This document shows positions 42,075 through 50,358 of a DNA stretch of 64,000 nucleotides, piece by piece. The translations under genes were made by a program, and so were the position numbers. Every line of letters begins with the position of its first letter. Within the stretch, counting starts at the first letter, position 1. A model generated the notes under the pieces. The model ran no database searches. It was not told the DNA's origin and saw nothing but the letters and a program-made list of their open reading frames with translations. The stretch covers positions 13,289 to 77,288 of the forward strand of contig NZ_CAKROJ010000007.1 of NCBI RefSeq assembly GCF_934372025.1, in the 5' to 3' direction. The DNA is from an uncultured Blautia sp. (GTDB lineage Bacteria; Bacillota; Clostridia; Lachnospirales; Lachnospiraceae).

Positions 42075-42097
42075 ATTTATTCCTCTCCTCTGTTAAT

Positions 42098-43012
42098 TTA
42101 AAAAAGATCCAACATATTATCCAGATATATTTTTTCTCTGACATGAATCTGGTATTCTGGTCTGGTCATATAGTACAACAGAAATTCCAGAATCAATGCA
42201 CTTCCCAGCCCTCGTCCTTCAATCTTAAAATTAGAAAATCCCATTGGCAGATAAATGTTTTTAATATCTGTCACACTGATAAAGCCAGGATTTGTCATTG
42301 CTTTTGAAAAAAGATATCCATCTTCCGCTCCGGGTGCAGTGCAAATATGTTCCTCACAAATTTCTCCCAGATTTTTCCGGCTTACTGTTTCATAACAGAC
42401 TTTTCTGTCTTTACATCCAAACCAACAACATTCGTTACACAAAAATTCCACTTTTGCTTTTTGCCGCATATTCATCTGCTTTAATTCTCCAAACCTTTTA
42501 TTAAGACGAAAATCCGGCACTACATAACGAAATTCGTTTCTGTCGGTTTCCTGCAAAAATTCTGAAAAATTCGTCAACACCTTTGTTGTCGAAGAAACCA
42601 GATAAAGTCCCGGATACTTCTTTTTCAGATAATCCAACAACAGTTCCGAATGAAGAATTACACCATTTTGTGGTTCACTGCTTTCTTCAAACAATGCACA
42701 AAGTGCATTGCACTTTTGATCCTGTAAATGCTCCTCTCTCAAAAGCGAATTACTGAATGTCAGCCGGGCAGATATCTTATATTCCTGCATCTGTGTCAGA
42801 ACTTTCTTCGGATCCGTGTCCCCAAAGGAAGTACGACCGCCACCCCAGATACATTCTGCCGGTGCCCCATATATCGAACCAATCTCACACCAGTCATAAA
42901 AATATTCTCTGTGTTCCCGGAACAATGACAGAAATACACAATATAATTCATAAAATTCAAACAACCCGGGAAGATGATAATACACTCGATTTTTCATACT
43001 CTCCTCTGTCAA
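42098..43012 (-). CDS. U32 peptidase-like/uncharacterised TIM-barrel protein with cysteine motif
   Basis: A 304-residue protein that resembles the PrtC/U32-like group by memory. Features: E-I-G-S-I-Y-G-A-P near residue 43, R-L-T-F-S-N-S-L-L near 81, S-S-T-T-K-V-L-T-N near 139, a cysteine group C-N-E-C-C-W-F-G-C-K-D-R-K-V-C near 192–206, and G-F-S-N-F-K-I-E-G-R near 259. The Cys group is suited to an FeS cluster, as in the U32 RNA-modifying enzymes. It overlaps the upstream methyltransferase by four bases, so they probably function together. No defined role is known. Confidence 0.55.
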   Translation of the reverse strand: MTEESMKNRVYYHLPGLFEFYELYCVFLSLFREHREYFYDWCEIGSIYGAPAECIWGGGRTSFGDTDPKKVLTQMQEYKISARLTFSNSLLREEHLQDQKCNALCALFEESSEPQNGVILHSELLLDYLKKKYPGLYLVSSTTKVLTNFSEFLQETDRNEFRYVVPDFRLNKRFGELKQMNMRQKAKVEFLCNECCWFGCKDRKVCYETVSRKNLGEICEEHICTAPGAEDGYLFSKAMTNPGFISVTDIKNIYLPMGFSNFKIEGRGLGSALILEFLLYYMTRPEYQIHVREKIYLDNMLDLF

Positions 43013-43605
43013 TTCACCTGAAAGATCAGGATTTTTTCCCTTTTGTCCTCACCTGGAAATAAATCCGAAGCATCAATTTCATCATAGAACATCAACTGTT
43101 CCTGAATCATCAGGCTACTTACATAATCTTCTGATGGATAATAAAAAAACAACAGTATTTCTCTCGGATTTTCATAATAAGATTCATAAATTCTTGTCAA
43201 AACCGATTGAAAAATTTCTATCGAAAACGGATTAAAAAAATAACATCGATCCACATCTGCCGGAACTTTATAATTCTCTGCGCTGCACAAAACAAAATCT
43301 GTACGATTTCCTGATATCGCTGTCTCCTTATTTTCTACGGCTCTCTTATAAATCTGCTCATCATATTCAATACCTAATGTCTTACATCTGGTCTGATAGG
43401 AAAGATAAAAGCATACCCGTCCCTTTCCGGTTCCATAATCAATCAGTATATTATTTTTCCTGATCAGTCCGCTGTTTGCCAGACGCTCCAGAACCGTGTA
43501 CGAAGTTGGTTCATAAGGATATCTGTATTGATCAGAATGAGAATCATCTCGACCGGTAGTCTTTATCTTCAGGAATTTGTCCCACTGGATCTCGTTTTGA
43601 TTCAT
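43009..43605 (-). CDS. Class I SAM-dependent methyltransferase
   Basis: A 198-residue methyltransferase: SAM motif I-L-I-D-Y-G-T-G-K-G-R near residue 52 and acidic G-I-E-Y-D near 77, followed by C-Y-F-F-N-P-F near 120, a motif IV variant. The N-terminal Y-E-P-T-S-Y-T-V-L is typical of small Firmicutes methyltransferases annotated as SAM-dependent methyltransferases of unknown target. ATGA overlap couples it to the following U32-like gene. Confidence 0.8.
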   Translation of the reverse strand: MNQNEIQWDKFLKIKTTGRDDSHSDQYRYPYEPTSYTVLERLANSGLIRKNNILIDYGTGKGRVCFYLSYQTRCKTLGIEYDEQIYKRAVENKETAISGNRTDFVLCSAENYKVPADVDRCYFFNPFSIEIFQSVLTRIYESYYENPREILLFFYYPSEDYVSSLMIQEQLMFYDEIDASDLFPGEDKREKILIFQVN

Positions 43606-43656
43606 TTATCATAATCCTTTCCCATATTAAGTTATTGACTTCTTACAAAATATGCA

Positions 43657-44133
43657 TCAACTTTTTAAGATGTATTCCATCTGTCTTTCTTTTGTTTTCA
43701 TTCCCATTTTCTCATAGAATTTTTCTGCTGAAGTATTTCCTGACCATACATTTAATGTCACTTCGTAGCACCCCATTTGCTCAGCTTCTTTTTTTACATA
43801 CTCAAACAAACTTTCACCGATATGTTGGCCTCGTGCCAACTGGTCAACACAAAGATCATCTATAAAAAGAGATTTAAACTGCACCATATTATTTGAAAAA
43901 GGCTGTTCCTGCAATTGACAAAATGCATATCCTACACAAACATCTGTCTCATTCACTGCAATGTATATTGGTTTTTCTTCATCTTTCAAAAGTTCTCTCA
44001 ATTCATCTACAGTATATTTAGTTGTACCCGGTATAAAGACATCAGGTCTTATATCTGCATGAATTTGCAAAACCTGCCCTAACAGTTCAATAATTCTCGG
44101 TATATCTTTATCTTCTGCTTTTCTGATAATCAT
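43657..44133 (-). CDS. GNAT-family N-acetyltransferase
   Basis: A 158-residue acetyltransferase with I-I-R-K-A-E-D-K-D at the N terminus, F-I-D-D-L-C-V-D-Q-L-A-R-G-Q-H-I-G near 90 as motif A and the closing F-Y-E-K-M-G-M-K near 140. The substrate is unknown. Divergent from the AlsT-type symporter gene. Confidence 0.88.
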   Translation of the reverse strand: MIIRKAEDKDIPRIIELLGQVLQIHADIRPDVFIPGTTKYTVDELRELLKDEEKPIYIAVNETDVCVGYAFCQLQEQPFSNNMVQFKSLFIDDLCVDQLARGQHIGESLFEYVKKEAEQMGCYEVTLNVWSGNTSAEKFYEKMGMKTKERQMEYILKS

Positions 44134-44245
44134 AGTTTTAGTTCCTCCAATATACTAAAATCTTATTTTCATTAAATCATTGAAGCTGGCATTTGTAAAC
44201 AAAAAAGCAAAAAAAGTAATTATTGTTCCAGATAATAGAAATAAC

Positions 44246-44275
44246 TTGACAAAAAAATAAACAAGAGTATATAAT
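44246..44275 (+). promoter_or_regulatory. Promoter of the symporter gene
   Basis: TTGACA (44246–44251), an 18-base spacer and TATAAT (44270–44275), both perfect hexamers. Transcription should start near 44282. Confidence 0.8.
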
Positions 44276-44303
44276 ACGAACAACTTATATATATTAGTGA
44301 GAG

Positions 44304-44335
44304 GGAGCGATGTTGCTACAACATCGCTCCTTTTT
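44304..44335 (+). terminator. Intrinsic terminator in the symporter leader (attenuator-like)
   Basis: A perfect 12-bp stem GGAGCGATGTTG/CAACATCGCTCC with a 3-base loop and T5 tract, only about 22 bases after the predicted transcription start and 26 bases before the symporter ATG. It would end most transcripts as a ~50-nt RNA unless overcome. Confidence 0.8.
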
Positions 44336-44360
44336 GCATTTATGGAGGAGGGAGATCTAT

Positions 44361-45749
44361 ATGGAACAGCTGAATGAGATTGTTACTAAGATTGATGATT
44401 TTGTATGGGGACCAGTGATGCTGATTCTTTTGGTTGGAACAGGTGTGTTTCTTACCATTCGTACAAGATTTCTGACCTGGCGAAATCTGGGATATGCACT
44501 TAAGAGTACACTCAGCAAAGAAGCGCGCACCAAAAGTCGTGGTGAAGGTGATGTTTCTCCGTTTTCTGCACTTACTACAGCACTGGCTGCAACAATTGGA
44601 ACAGGAAATATCGTTGGTGTTGCGACTGCAATGGTATCTGGTGGACCAGGAGCACTGGTATGGATGTGGATCTCGGCGGCATTTGGACTTACTTCAAAAT
44701 TCAGTGAGTGTATGCTTGCAATCAAATATCGCGAAGTAAATGCTAAAGGTGAAATGAGTGGCGGACCAATGTATACTATGAAGAAAGGTCTGAAAAATAA
44801 GACTTTTGGATCCGTTCTGGCATGGCTTTTTGCTCTTTTCGCAGTGATTGCATCCTTTGGCATAGGTAATATGACACAGGGAAATTCAATTGCAGGTGCA
44901 CTCCATACCACTTTTGGTGTGCCAGCATGGGTTACAGGTGTTGTAATCACATTGCTTTCACTGCTTATTATTGTTGGTGGAATCAAATCTATTTCAAAAG
45001 TATCTTCCATAGTCGTTCCGGCAATGGCAATCTTTTATGTAATTTGTGGTCTTATTGTTATTATTGGAAATATCTCAAATCTGCCGGCAGGTATTGCTAT
45101 GATCTTTAAGATGGCATTTTCTGTAAAGGCAGTTGGCGGTGGACTTTGTGGCTCAATTGTAGCCTCTATGATGAATGCGATGCGATTTGGAGTTGCACGA
45201 GGAGTTTTTTCAAATGAGGCAGGTATGGGCTCCGCTGCAATCACTGCTGCAGCAGCTACCACAGATAATCCTGTTCGTCAGGGCTATATAAACATGACAG
45301 GTACTTTCTGGGATACCATCGTCGTCTGTACGATCACAGGTCTTGCAATAGCATCATCCGGGGTACTCGGAACAACAGACGCAGCAGGAAAATTACTGAC
45401 TGGTTCAGATATTACTATTCTGGCATTTGAAACAATTCTTGGTTCCGCAGGTGGATGGCTGGTAACAATCGGCATTACTTTATTTGCTTTTTCTACGATT
45501 CTTGGCTGGGAATATCATGGAGAAAAAGCATTTGAATATCTTTTTGGAACACATAAATATAATATGATCTATCGAGTGGTATTTTCACTTGTTGTATACT
45601 TTGGATGCACACAGACGTTGAGTCTGGTATGGAATTTTTCAGATATCGCAAATGCACTTATGGCAATTCCAAACCTTATTTGCATGTTACTCCTGAGTGG
45701 TGAGATTGCAAAGGATATCAAAGAATTTCAGTCTGAGATCAAAAAGTAG
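44361..45749 (+). CDS. Sodium:alanine/glycine symporter family protein (AlsT/AgcS)
   Basis: A 462-residue AGCS-family secondary transporter importing alanine or glycine with Na+. About 11 membrane segments. The family signature is G-G-P-G-A-L-V-W-M-W near residue 95 and G-T-G-N-I-V-G-V-A near 81, with S-G-G-P-M-Y near 135 and F-S-N-E-A-G-M-G-S-A near 285. The start at 44361 has GGAGGAGGGAG upstream; the longer frame to 44310 would begin inside the leader hairpin and is rejected. Confidence 0.93.
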   Translation: MEQLNEIVTKIDDFVWGPVMLILLVGTGVFLTIRTRFLTWRNLGYALKSTLSKEARTKSRGEGDVSPFSALTTALAATIGTGNIVGVATAMVSGGPGALVWMWISAAFGLTSKFSECMLAIKYREVNAKGEMSGGPMYTMKKGLKNKTFGSVLAWLFALFAVIASFGIGNMTQGNSIAGALHTTFGVPAWVTGVVITLLSLLIIVGGIKSISKVSSIVVPAMAIFYVICGLIVIIGNISNLPAGIAMIFKMAFSVKAVGGGLCGSIVASMMNAMRFGVARGVFSNEAGMGSAAITAAAATTDNPVRQGYINMTGTFWDTIVVCTITGLAIASSGVLGTTDAAGKLLTGSDITILAFETILGSAGGWLVTIGITLFAFSTILGWEYHGEKAFEYLFGTHKYNMIYRVVFSLVVYFGCTQTLSLVWNFSDIANALMAIPNLICMLLLSGEIAKDIKEFQSEIKK

Positions 45750-45763
45750 CTTATATTCATTGC

Positions 45764-45800
45764 AGCCAGGATAAGCCCAATTAACGGGTCTATCCTGGCT
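45764..45800. terminator. Shared hairpin between convergent symporter and HD genes
   Basis: AGCCAGGATA/TATCCTGGCT (45764–45773 with 45791–45800) with an inner GCCC/GGG pair. T tracts are weak on either side. Confidence 0.55.
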
Positions 45801-45807
45801 ACAATTG

Positions 45808-46293
45808 TCAAATATCAAACATTTCCCTGCAAATCATTTTTCCACACGCTGTTTTGAAAATATTCTGGTAAGCTTTTAAGGCAGCATCTTTCGCTAAATT
45901 ATCCTCCATAATATTAACCAGAAAATCAGCCTCTACCAATATCTGATAATCAATCCCATCAATATTATTGTATGTATGATGATGTGCGATCAAATACTGA
46001 ACTCGGTCAGATATGTCTCGATCAAATCCTAATTTTGCAAGCAGCTTTTCTGCTATTGCAGGACCTTCTTTTTCCTGCAGCTTCCCATTACAGTTCCCGT
46101 ATTTTTCCTCACATAAATGAATTCCAATATCATGTGTCAAAGCAGCAGTTTCAATAATAAACAGGCATTTTTCATCTACATTTTCCGTTTCGGCAATTAG
46201 CTTCGCATAACTATGAACTTTACAGAAATGTTGAATTCTCTTTGCATCTCCACTATATAACTCAATCATTGCCAGGTGTAATTTGTTTATCAT
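45808..46293 (-). CDS. HD-domain hydrolase
   Basis: A 161-residue HD-superfamily phosphohydrolase. Metal ligands: K-V-H-S-Y-A near residue 25, T-H-D-I-G near 53, A-H-H-H-T-Y near 103 and D in V-E-A-D-F near 122. The family includes nucleotidases and cyclic-nucleotide phosphodiesterases. The substrate is unknown. Confidence 0.85.
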   Translation of the reverse strand: MINKLHLAMIELYSGDAKRIQHFCKVHSYAKLIAETENVDEKCLFIIETAALTHDIGIHLCEEKYGNCNGKLQEKEGPAIAEKLLAKLGFDRDISDRVQYLIAHHHTYNNIDGIDYQILVEADFLVNIMEDNLAKDAALKAYQNIFKTACGKMICREMFDI

Positions 46294-46399
46294 CGCAGAT
46301 TTTCCTCCTCATGTACAAATAATTGTTGGTGAATAAATTCTATGATATTAATAAAAAAATATAGAGTAAAACTCACATTATAGCCCGAAGGAGTTTTTA

Positions 46400-47755
46400 T
46401 TAATCAAAATCCCTGGTAATATTTGTGAGCCATTTGCCTCTGAAATAGTGGATAAAAACCACAGGCATTTTTTCAAACTCATCCAAAGTCATTACAAAGT
46501 ATACCCAAATTGGCGGCAGTTTTAAAACATATGCTGCAAGGAAAGTAAGTGGCACTGCAACAAGCCACATAAATATGGAATCTATGATCATTCCAAATCT
46601 GGAATCACCGCCACCTCTGAAGCAGCCACAGATAAGGCAGGTATTGATACCTTCTCCCACAAGCCGCCAGGTTGTCATAATTATAAAAATGCCAAGATAA
46701 TAAATGGCCGTCTCTGTCAGTTTATCCCGATAGAAATCCAATATCAGCGGGCGAAGTGCCAGAATAATGACGCATCCGACCAGACTTACAACCATTGTTA
46801 TTCTAAGCATGCGCTTTCCATATTCTCTTGCTGCATCAATGTTGTCTTTACCCAGTTCCTGGCTGACGATAATGGTCGTCGCATTGGCAAAACCACGACA
46901 GGCGATTGCACCAATATTTACCACCATAACAGCAACCGCATTTGCGGCAACCATATCATCACCAATATGACCGAGAATTGCTGCAAATGCTGAGCTGGCA
47001 AAACTCCAGACCAAATCATTTATTACAGCTGGAGTAGCAATTTTCATAAAGTCCTGAAACAGAACACCCGATTTCGCAAAAAAATATTCAATCCGAAATC
47101 TGACATCAGAACTTTTTAATGAATAGATAAGGCAGATCAGTACCTCTGTAATTCTGGCAATAACAGTACCAAGAGCTACACCGGTAACGCCAAGTTTTGG
47201 AAGACCAAACAGACCAAAGATAAAAGTAGCATTACATAATACATTGACACAAAGAGAAACAATGTACGTGGCAGATGGCAGCATTATTTTTCCGATACTT
47301 CGAAGGGCACTCATAAAGACCTGAGAGAATCCCATAAACATAAATGAAAATGAAATTACCCTTAAGTATTCACTACCGGCAGCAATCGTATCTGGACTAT
47401 TTGTAAAAATCTTCATGATTGTAGTTGGCATTGTAAAGGAAATCGCAAAAAATACAAGGGAAATGATCAGTGAAATCCTTTCCGCCAGGCCAAGAATCTT
47501 TTCGACTGTCTTTTTATCACCTTTTCCCCAGTACTGGGAACATAAGACCGAAGTACCCGCGGCCATACCGTAATATAAACAGAAAAGAATAAAAGTATAC
47601 TGGTTCGCAAGAGATGAAGCCGACATGGCAGTCTGGCTTACATATCCAAGCATAACCGTATCGGCAATGTTTACCAGCGTTCCGATCAGGTTTTGGATCA
47701 TGATCGGAAAAGCCAGTTTTGATGCATATTTTAAGAAATCTTTTTTATTTAGCAT
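46400..47755 (-). CDS. MATE-family efflux transporter
   Basis: A 451-residue MATE protein with about 12 membrane helices; I-M-I-Q-N-L-I-G-T-L-V-N-I-A-D-T-V-M-L near residue 18 and a second copy of the motif around 240. It is distinct in sequence from the MATE proteins at 23.6 and 61.2 kb. Single-gene unit, separated from the sugar operon upstream by a terminator. Confidence 0.9.
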   Translation of the reverse strand: MLNKKDFLKYASKLAFPIMIQNLIGTLVNIADTVMLGYVSQTAMSASSLANQYTFILFCLYYGMAAGTSVLCSQYWGKGDKKTVEKILGLAERISLIISLVFFAISFTMPTTIMKIFTNSPDTIAAGSEYLRVISFSFMFMGFSQVFMSALRSIGKIMLPSATYIVSLCVNVLCNATFIFGLFGLPKLGVTGVALGTVIARITEVLICLIYSLKSSDVRFRIEYFFAKSGVLFQDFMKIATPAVINDLVWSFASSAFAAILGHIGDDMVAANAVAVMVVNIGAIACRGFANATTIIVSQELGKDNIDAAREYGKRMLRITMVVSLVGCVIILALRPLILDFYRDKLTETAIYYLGIFIIMTTWRLVGEGINTCLICGCFRGGGDSRFGMIIDSIFMWLVAVPLTFLAAYVLKLPPIWVYFVMTLDEFEKMPVVFIHYFRGKWLTNITRDFD

Positions 47756-47887
47756 ACATGGTTTTTCCTTAGTTCTTTGAATTATTACTATTTATATTAC
47801 ATTGTATCATATACTCGCATTATAAACACGTAAATTTTATAGCTGTTTTTCCGACCTGTTTTTTCGAAAGCCCACCTGACTGAAAAA

Positions 47888-47911
47888 CGTCAGCGGAATA
47901 CTCCACTGACG
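47888..47911 (-). terminator. Terminator of the als-like sugar operon
   Basis: Stem CGTCAGTGG/CCGCTGACG (one G·U in RNA), 6-base loop, then TTTTTC on the minus strand, 22 bases past the operon's last stop. Confidence 0.8.
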
Positions 47912-47933
47912 CTCTACAAATACTATTGATTTT

Positions 47934-48761
47934 TCAACTATTCCATACTTTCTTCAATGTCTTCAGATCTTTATTTATAATTTGCATCTGATCCAAGGCA
48001 CTTAACTTTCGTAATGGAAGCAGATTATAATAATTCTCGATGATGATCCAACCTTTATAATCATGCTTTTTCAGAATTTCCATTTGGGAGAAAAAATCTG
48101 TGTTTCCCTCGCCCAGAAGACAACCACCTGGTTCACCAATGCCATCTTTTACATGAAGCTGACTATCCATATATGGATAAAGACCTTCAAGCTGTTTACA
48201 TTGGTCCATATCAAAATTAAATTTGAAATTCTGCGTATCAAAATGTACTGTCAAATTCGACATATTAACATCTTTCAAAAGCTGAATTTGTTCTTTATAA
48301 TCCAGTGCATTTTCTGTCATAATAGTAATATTTTTTTTATCTGCTTTTTCACAGATAAATCTCAATGCTTCCTTAGTTGACTCTACATGAGATTTTTCCA
48401 TAATCAGATTTCCAAGAAAATTTGGAACCATAATCTTGGATATTCCCATTTCAGCTGCTACCTGAACAGCTAATTCCATCTGATCATATGCAATTTTTCC
48501 ATTATCTGTATCTTTTCCATGGATAAATTCATGATCCATCACATCATTGAGAACAATAGACGGATATTCTATGCCTAACCTTTCTCTTTCTTCAAGATAT
48601 GCTTCCTGAACCTGTTTCTGAGCTAATGGATATCCCCATTCGTAGCTCCCCAGTTCAAGCTGAATCCCATCCAGTCCGGCTTCCTTCGCAATCTGCGGAG
48701 CAAAATATCCACCACCTGGAAGCCCCCATGCCACACAACCAAATTTAATCTTTTTTTCCAT
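47934..48761 (-). CDS. Sugar phosphate isomerase/epimerase, xylose isomerase-like TIM barrel
   Basis: A 275-residue AP-endonuclease-2/xylose-isomerase-like barrel. Metal-site features: Q-L-E-L-G near residue 35, I-M-T-E-N near 152, H-F-D-T-Q-N near 179, H-V-K-D-G near 212 and I-I-I-E-N near 246. These enzymes isomerise or epimerise sugars or their phosphates. As the last gene of the operon it probably makes or removes the ketose on which XylB and the epimerase act. Substrate not determined. Confidence 0.85.
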   Translation of the reverse strand: MEKKIKFGCVAWGLPGGGYFAPQIAKEAGLDGIQLELGSYEWGYPLAQKQVQEAYLEERERLGIEYPSIVLNDVMDHEFIHGKDTDNGKIAYDQMELAVQVAAEMGISKIMVPNFLGNLIMEKSHVESTKEALRFICEKADKKNITIMTENALDYKEQIQLLKDVNMSNLTVHFDTQNFKFNFDMDQCKQLEGLYPYMDSQLHVKDGIGEPGGCLLGEGNTDFFSQMEILKKHDYKGWIIIENYYNLLPLRKLSALDQMQIINKDLKTLKKVWNS

Positions 48762-48774
48762 ATAAATCTGCCAC

Positions 48775-49335
48775 CTATTCTAAGTTTGCATGATGTTTAA
48801 ACATTTCTTTTTCTGTTTTTCTAAGCTTCTTCATAAGAATCATAATAACTGCATCATATACAAGCCAACTCATTTGTTCAAACGCATTTCCCATTGGCTG
48901 AACAGAATTACTTGTATCTTCAAGATTACTTTTCGGCGTAGCCCCTGGTATTACGATACAGCTTTCACACACCTTACCAATAGACGCTTCCGGATGAATC
49001 GTTACCGTCACAACAGATGCTCCTGCTTCTCTAGCTTTATTTGCCATAACAACAAGACTGTCTGTTTCTCCTGAACCTGAGCTGATAATAAGAAGATCCT
49101 TTTCTTCAATTGCCGGAGTTGTTGGTTCTCCTACAAAAAACACTTCTAACCCCAGATGCATCAAACGATTGGCAAATCCTCTTGCAACAAACCCGGAACG
49201 TCCTGCTCCAGCCACAAAAATATGTCTCGCCTTAATGATTTCATCAGCAAATTTCTCAAGCGAAGAAGAAGAAATGTGTTTTGCATTTTCTGTCAATTCC
49301 TCAAGAATTTCTTCCAATATAATTGAATTTTCCAT
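48775..49335 (-). CDS. hxlB: 6-phospho-3-hexuloisomerase (SIS domain)
   Basis: A 186-residue SIS-domain isomerase: F-V-A-G-A-G-R-S-G near residue 38, I-I-S-S-G-S-G-E-T near 83 and late F-E-Q-M near 150, the pattern of PHI, which interconverts arabino-3-hexulose-6-phosphate and fructose-6-phosphate. Start at 49335 has AAGGAG upstream; the longer frame to 49362 is not favoured. No hexulose-phosphate synthase (HxlA) is present, so the formaldehyde-fixing RuMP pathway is unlikely; it more likely handles a 3-ketose phosphate in sugar catabolism. Confidence 0.85.
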   Translation of the reverse strand: MENSIILEEILEELTENAKHISSSSLEKFADEIIKARHIFVAGAGRSGFVARGFANRLMHLGLEVFFVGEPTTPAIEEKDLLIISSGSGETDSLVVMANKAREAGASVVTVTIHPEASIGKVCESCIVIPGATPKSNLEDTSNSVQPMGNAFEQMSWLVYDAVIMILMKKLRKTEKEMFKHHANLE

Positions 49336-49365
49336 TTCCCTCATCTCCTTTTCCACTGCCATTAT

Positions 49366-50358
49366 TCAGGCTTTAGCTTTTCTGGAAAATTTGAATCCTG
49401 TCTGTTTGAACCAGTCAATATAAACTGCAATCAGAATTACAATACCCTGTACAATATATTGCCAGGAAGAATCAATGCCAAGAAGATTCATACCGTTTTT
49501 CAGAACTCCGATTACAATTGCGCCAATTACAGTTCCTGCGATTGTACCACGTCCACCATTCATACTTGTTCCGCCAAGAACAACTGCAGAGATTGCATCC
49601 ATTTCAGCTCCATCTCCCAATGTCATCATCGCAGTAAACGTACGTCCTACTGTAAGGATACCTGCAAGGGATGCAAGTAAAGCACTATATATAAATACGA
49701 AAAATGTAACTTTTTTTACATTAATACCGGAGTATTCAGCCGCCTGACTATTGCCGCCTACCGCATAAATATGACGTCCTAATTGTGTTTTATTAAGAAT
49801 AAAAGAGGAAACTGCAACTACGGCAACAATACAGTATAACTGAATCGGAATCCCCAAAATACTACCCATTCCCCAGAAAGTATAACTATCATCAAGAACA
49901 GAAATTGTCTGAGCCTTTGTATAAACACGAGCAATACCACGACCGATGTTCATCATTGCAAGGGTGACAATAAATGCCGGGATATTTGTAGAAGATACAA
50001 TATATCCATTAATAACACCTATTACCATACCGGCAATAATTCCTATAAGAATACCAACATAAACAGGAAGACCATTCCATGAGATAAGTCCTGCGCTGAT
50101 ACATCCTGAAACTGCAATTACTGATCCTACTGAAAGATCAATTCCTGCAAGTAGAATTACAAAAGTCATTCCACATGCCAGAAACAGATTTATGGTAATC
50201 TGTCTGACTACGTTAAATAAATTTGTAACTGTTGCAAAACTGTTAGTTGTAAAGCTTAATACAATACAAAGAATAACCAGTCCTGCAAGAATACCCATAT
50301 TAGATTTAATTGTCTGTACTATAGATAAATTTTTCCAACTTTTATTTTCCATAATCAT
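49366..50358 (-). CDS. Sugar ABC transporter permease (RbsC/AlsC-type)
   Basis: A 330-residue permease of the ribose/allose family, with G-I-D-L-S-V-G-S-V-I near residue 68 and V-L-G-G-T-S-M-N-G-G-R-G near 265. Eight to ten membrane segments. Stop of the ATPase gene and start of this gene overlap in TGATG. Paralogous to the one at 30 kb. Confidence 0.9.
   Translation of the reverse strand: MIMENKSWKNLSIVQTIKSNMGILAGLVILCIVLSFTTNSFATVTNLFNVVRQITINLFLACGMTFVILLAGIDLSVGSVIAVSGCISAGLISWNGLPVYVGILIGIIAGMVIGVINGYIVSSTNIPAFIVTLAMMNIGRGIARVYTKAQTISVLDDSYTFWGMGSILGIPIQLYCIVAVVAVSSFILNKTQLGRHIYAVGGNSQAAEYSGINVKKVTFFVFIYSALLASLAGILTVGRTFTAMMTLGDGAEMDAISAVVLGGTSMNGGRGTIAGTVIGAIVIGVLKNGMNLLGIDSSWQYIVQGIVILIAVYIDWFKQTGFKFSRKAKA

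Noticed and set aside
44357..45010. 217-codon open frame on the minus strand
   Set aside because: Shadow of the AlsT-type symporter gene.
48775..49335. RuMP-type formaldehyde fixation
   Set aside because: A 6-phospho-3-hexuloisomerase is present, but there is no hexulose-phosphate synthase next to it; the Rpe/AlsE-type protein has epimerase motifs.
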